Assembly (NCBI GenBank): GCA_900764225.1 | Contig: CAAFNG010000221.1 | Coordinates: forward strand, 1-5,031 | Direction: 5' to 3' | Length of the DNA: 5,031 bases | Source of the DNA: Lachnospiraceae bacterium | GTDB lineage: Bacteria; Bacillota; Clostridia; Lachnospirales; Lachnospiraceae | In this document: positions 4,954 to 5,031 of the stretch, piece by piece | How the letters are laid out: each line of letters begins with the position of its first letter | Numbering within the stretch: the stretch's first letter is position 1 | Program-made: the position numbers and the translations under genes | Notes under the pieces: model-generated | Databases searched by the model: none | The model's input: only the letters and a program-made list of their open reading frames with translations | Told to the model about the DNA's origin: nothing

Positions 4954-5031
4954 GTTTCCCTGTCTTATATCATTTCCTTATTTCCTAGTAACTATATATG
5001 TTTTCTGTGATTTGATTGAATTATATCATAG
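4954..5031 (-). promoter_or_regulatory. cysK upstream region with candidate -10 elements
   Basis: The AT-rich leader contains an exact 9-base direct repeat on the minus strand, ATGATATAA, at 5021-5029 and 4965-4973 (plus strand TTATATCAT). Each copy overlaps a -10-like box: TATAAT at 5020-5025 and TATAAG at 4964-4969. The -35 of the first would fall outside the window. The second has only a poor -35 (TTACTA, 4986-4991, 16-base spacer). The upstream TATAAT is the better guess. The region is cut by the contig end. Confidence 0.4.

Noticed and set aside
1..5031. CRISPR array, tRNA, rRNA, insertion sequence or phage module
   Set aside because: No regularly spaced repeats, cloverleaf sequences, rRNA motifs, transposase or phage proteins are visible on either strand.

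Overview
This looks like a contig end from a low-to-mid GC Gram-positive of the class Clostridia, probably family Lachnospiraceae. The basis is gene content, strong AGGAGG-type ribosome binding sites, AT-rich intergenic regions with TATAAT-type -10 boxes, and the style of the protein sequences. The genus cannot be fixed by eye. All five native genes with visible start codons lie on the minus strand, so transcription runs from high to low coordinates.

Layout from right to left: cysK (cysteine synthase, 4938 to 4006); a 322-base gene-free stretch full of inverted repeats; a gene for an Rrf2-family regulator with three cysteines (3683 to 3249); a compact intrinsic terminator (3250 to 3224); a promoter with an upstream 11-bp-phased TTTTAC repeat that resembles a Pho box; then the high-affinity phosphate uptake operon pstS-pstC-pstA-pstB. 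pstB is cut after codon 103. Bases 1-56 are not biological: they are an Illumina Nextera P7/i7 adapter ending in the Tn5 mosaic end, left on the contig.

How the genes work together: PstS captures phosphate outside the cell, PstC and PstA form the membrane channel, and PstB supplies ATP-driven transport. A hairpin between pstS and pstC may help the cell make more PstS than permease. cysK and the Rrf2 regulator form a second theme, sulfur/cysteine and possibly Fe-S or redox sensing. The regulator resembles CymR in its C-terminal half, carries an IscR-like three-Cys loop, and ends in isoleucine next to the gene for CysK, an enzyme known to dock proteins that end in Ile.

Most notable points: (1) PstS has its two halves in the reverse of the usual order, i.e. 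it appears circularly permuted; (2) that PstS has a signal peptide but no lipobox cysteine; (3) the CymR/IscR-like hybrid beside cysK; (4) the densely folded cysK-rrf2 intergenic region; (5) the adapter, which creates chimeric peptides that should not be taken as real protein. I see no CRISPR array, tRNA, rRNA, insertion sequence or phage gene.
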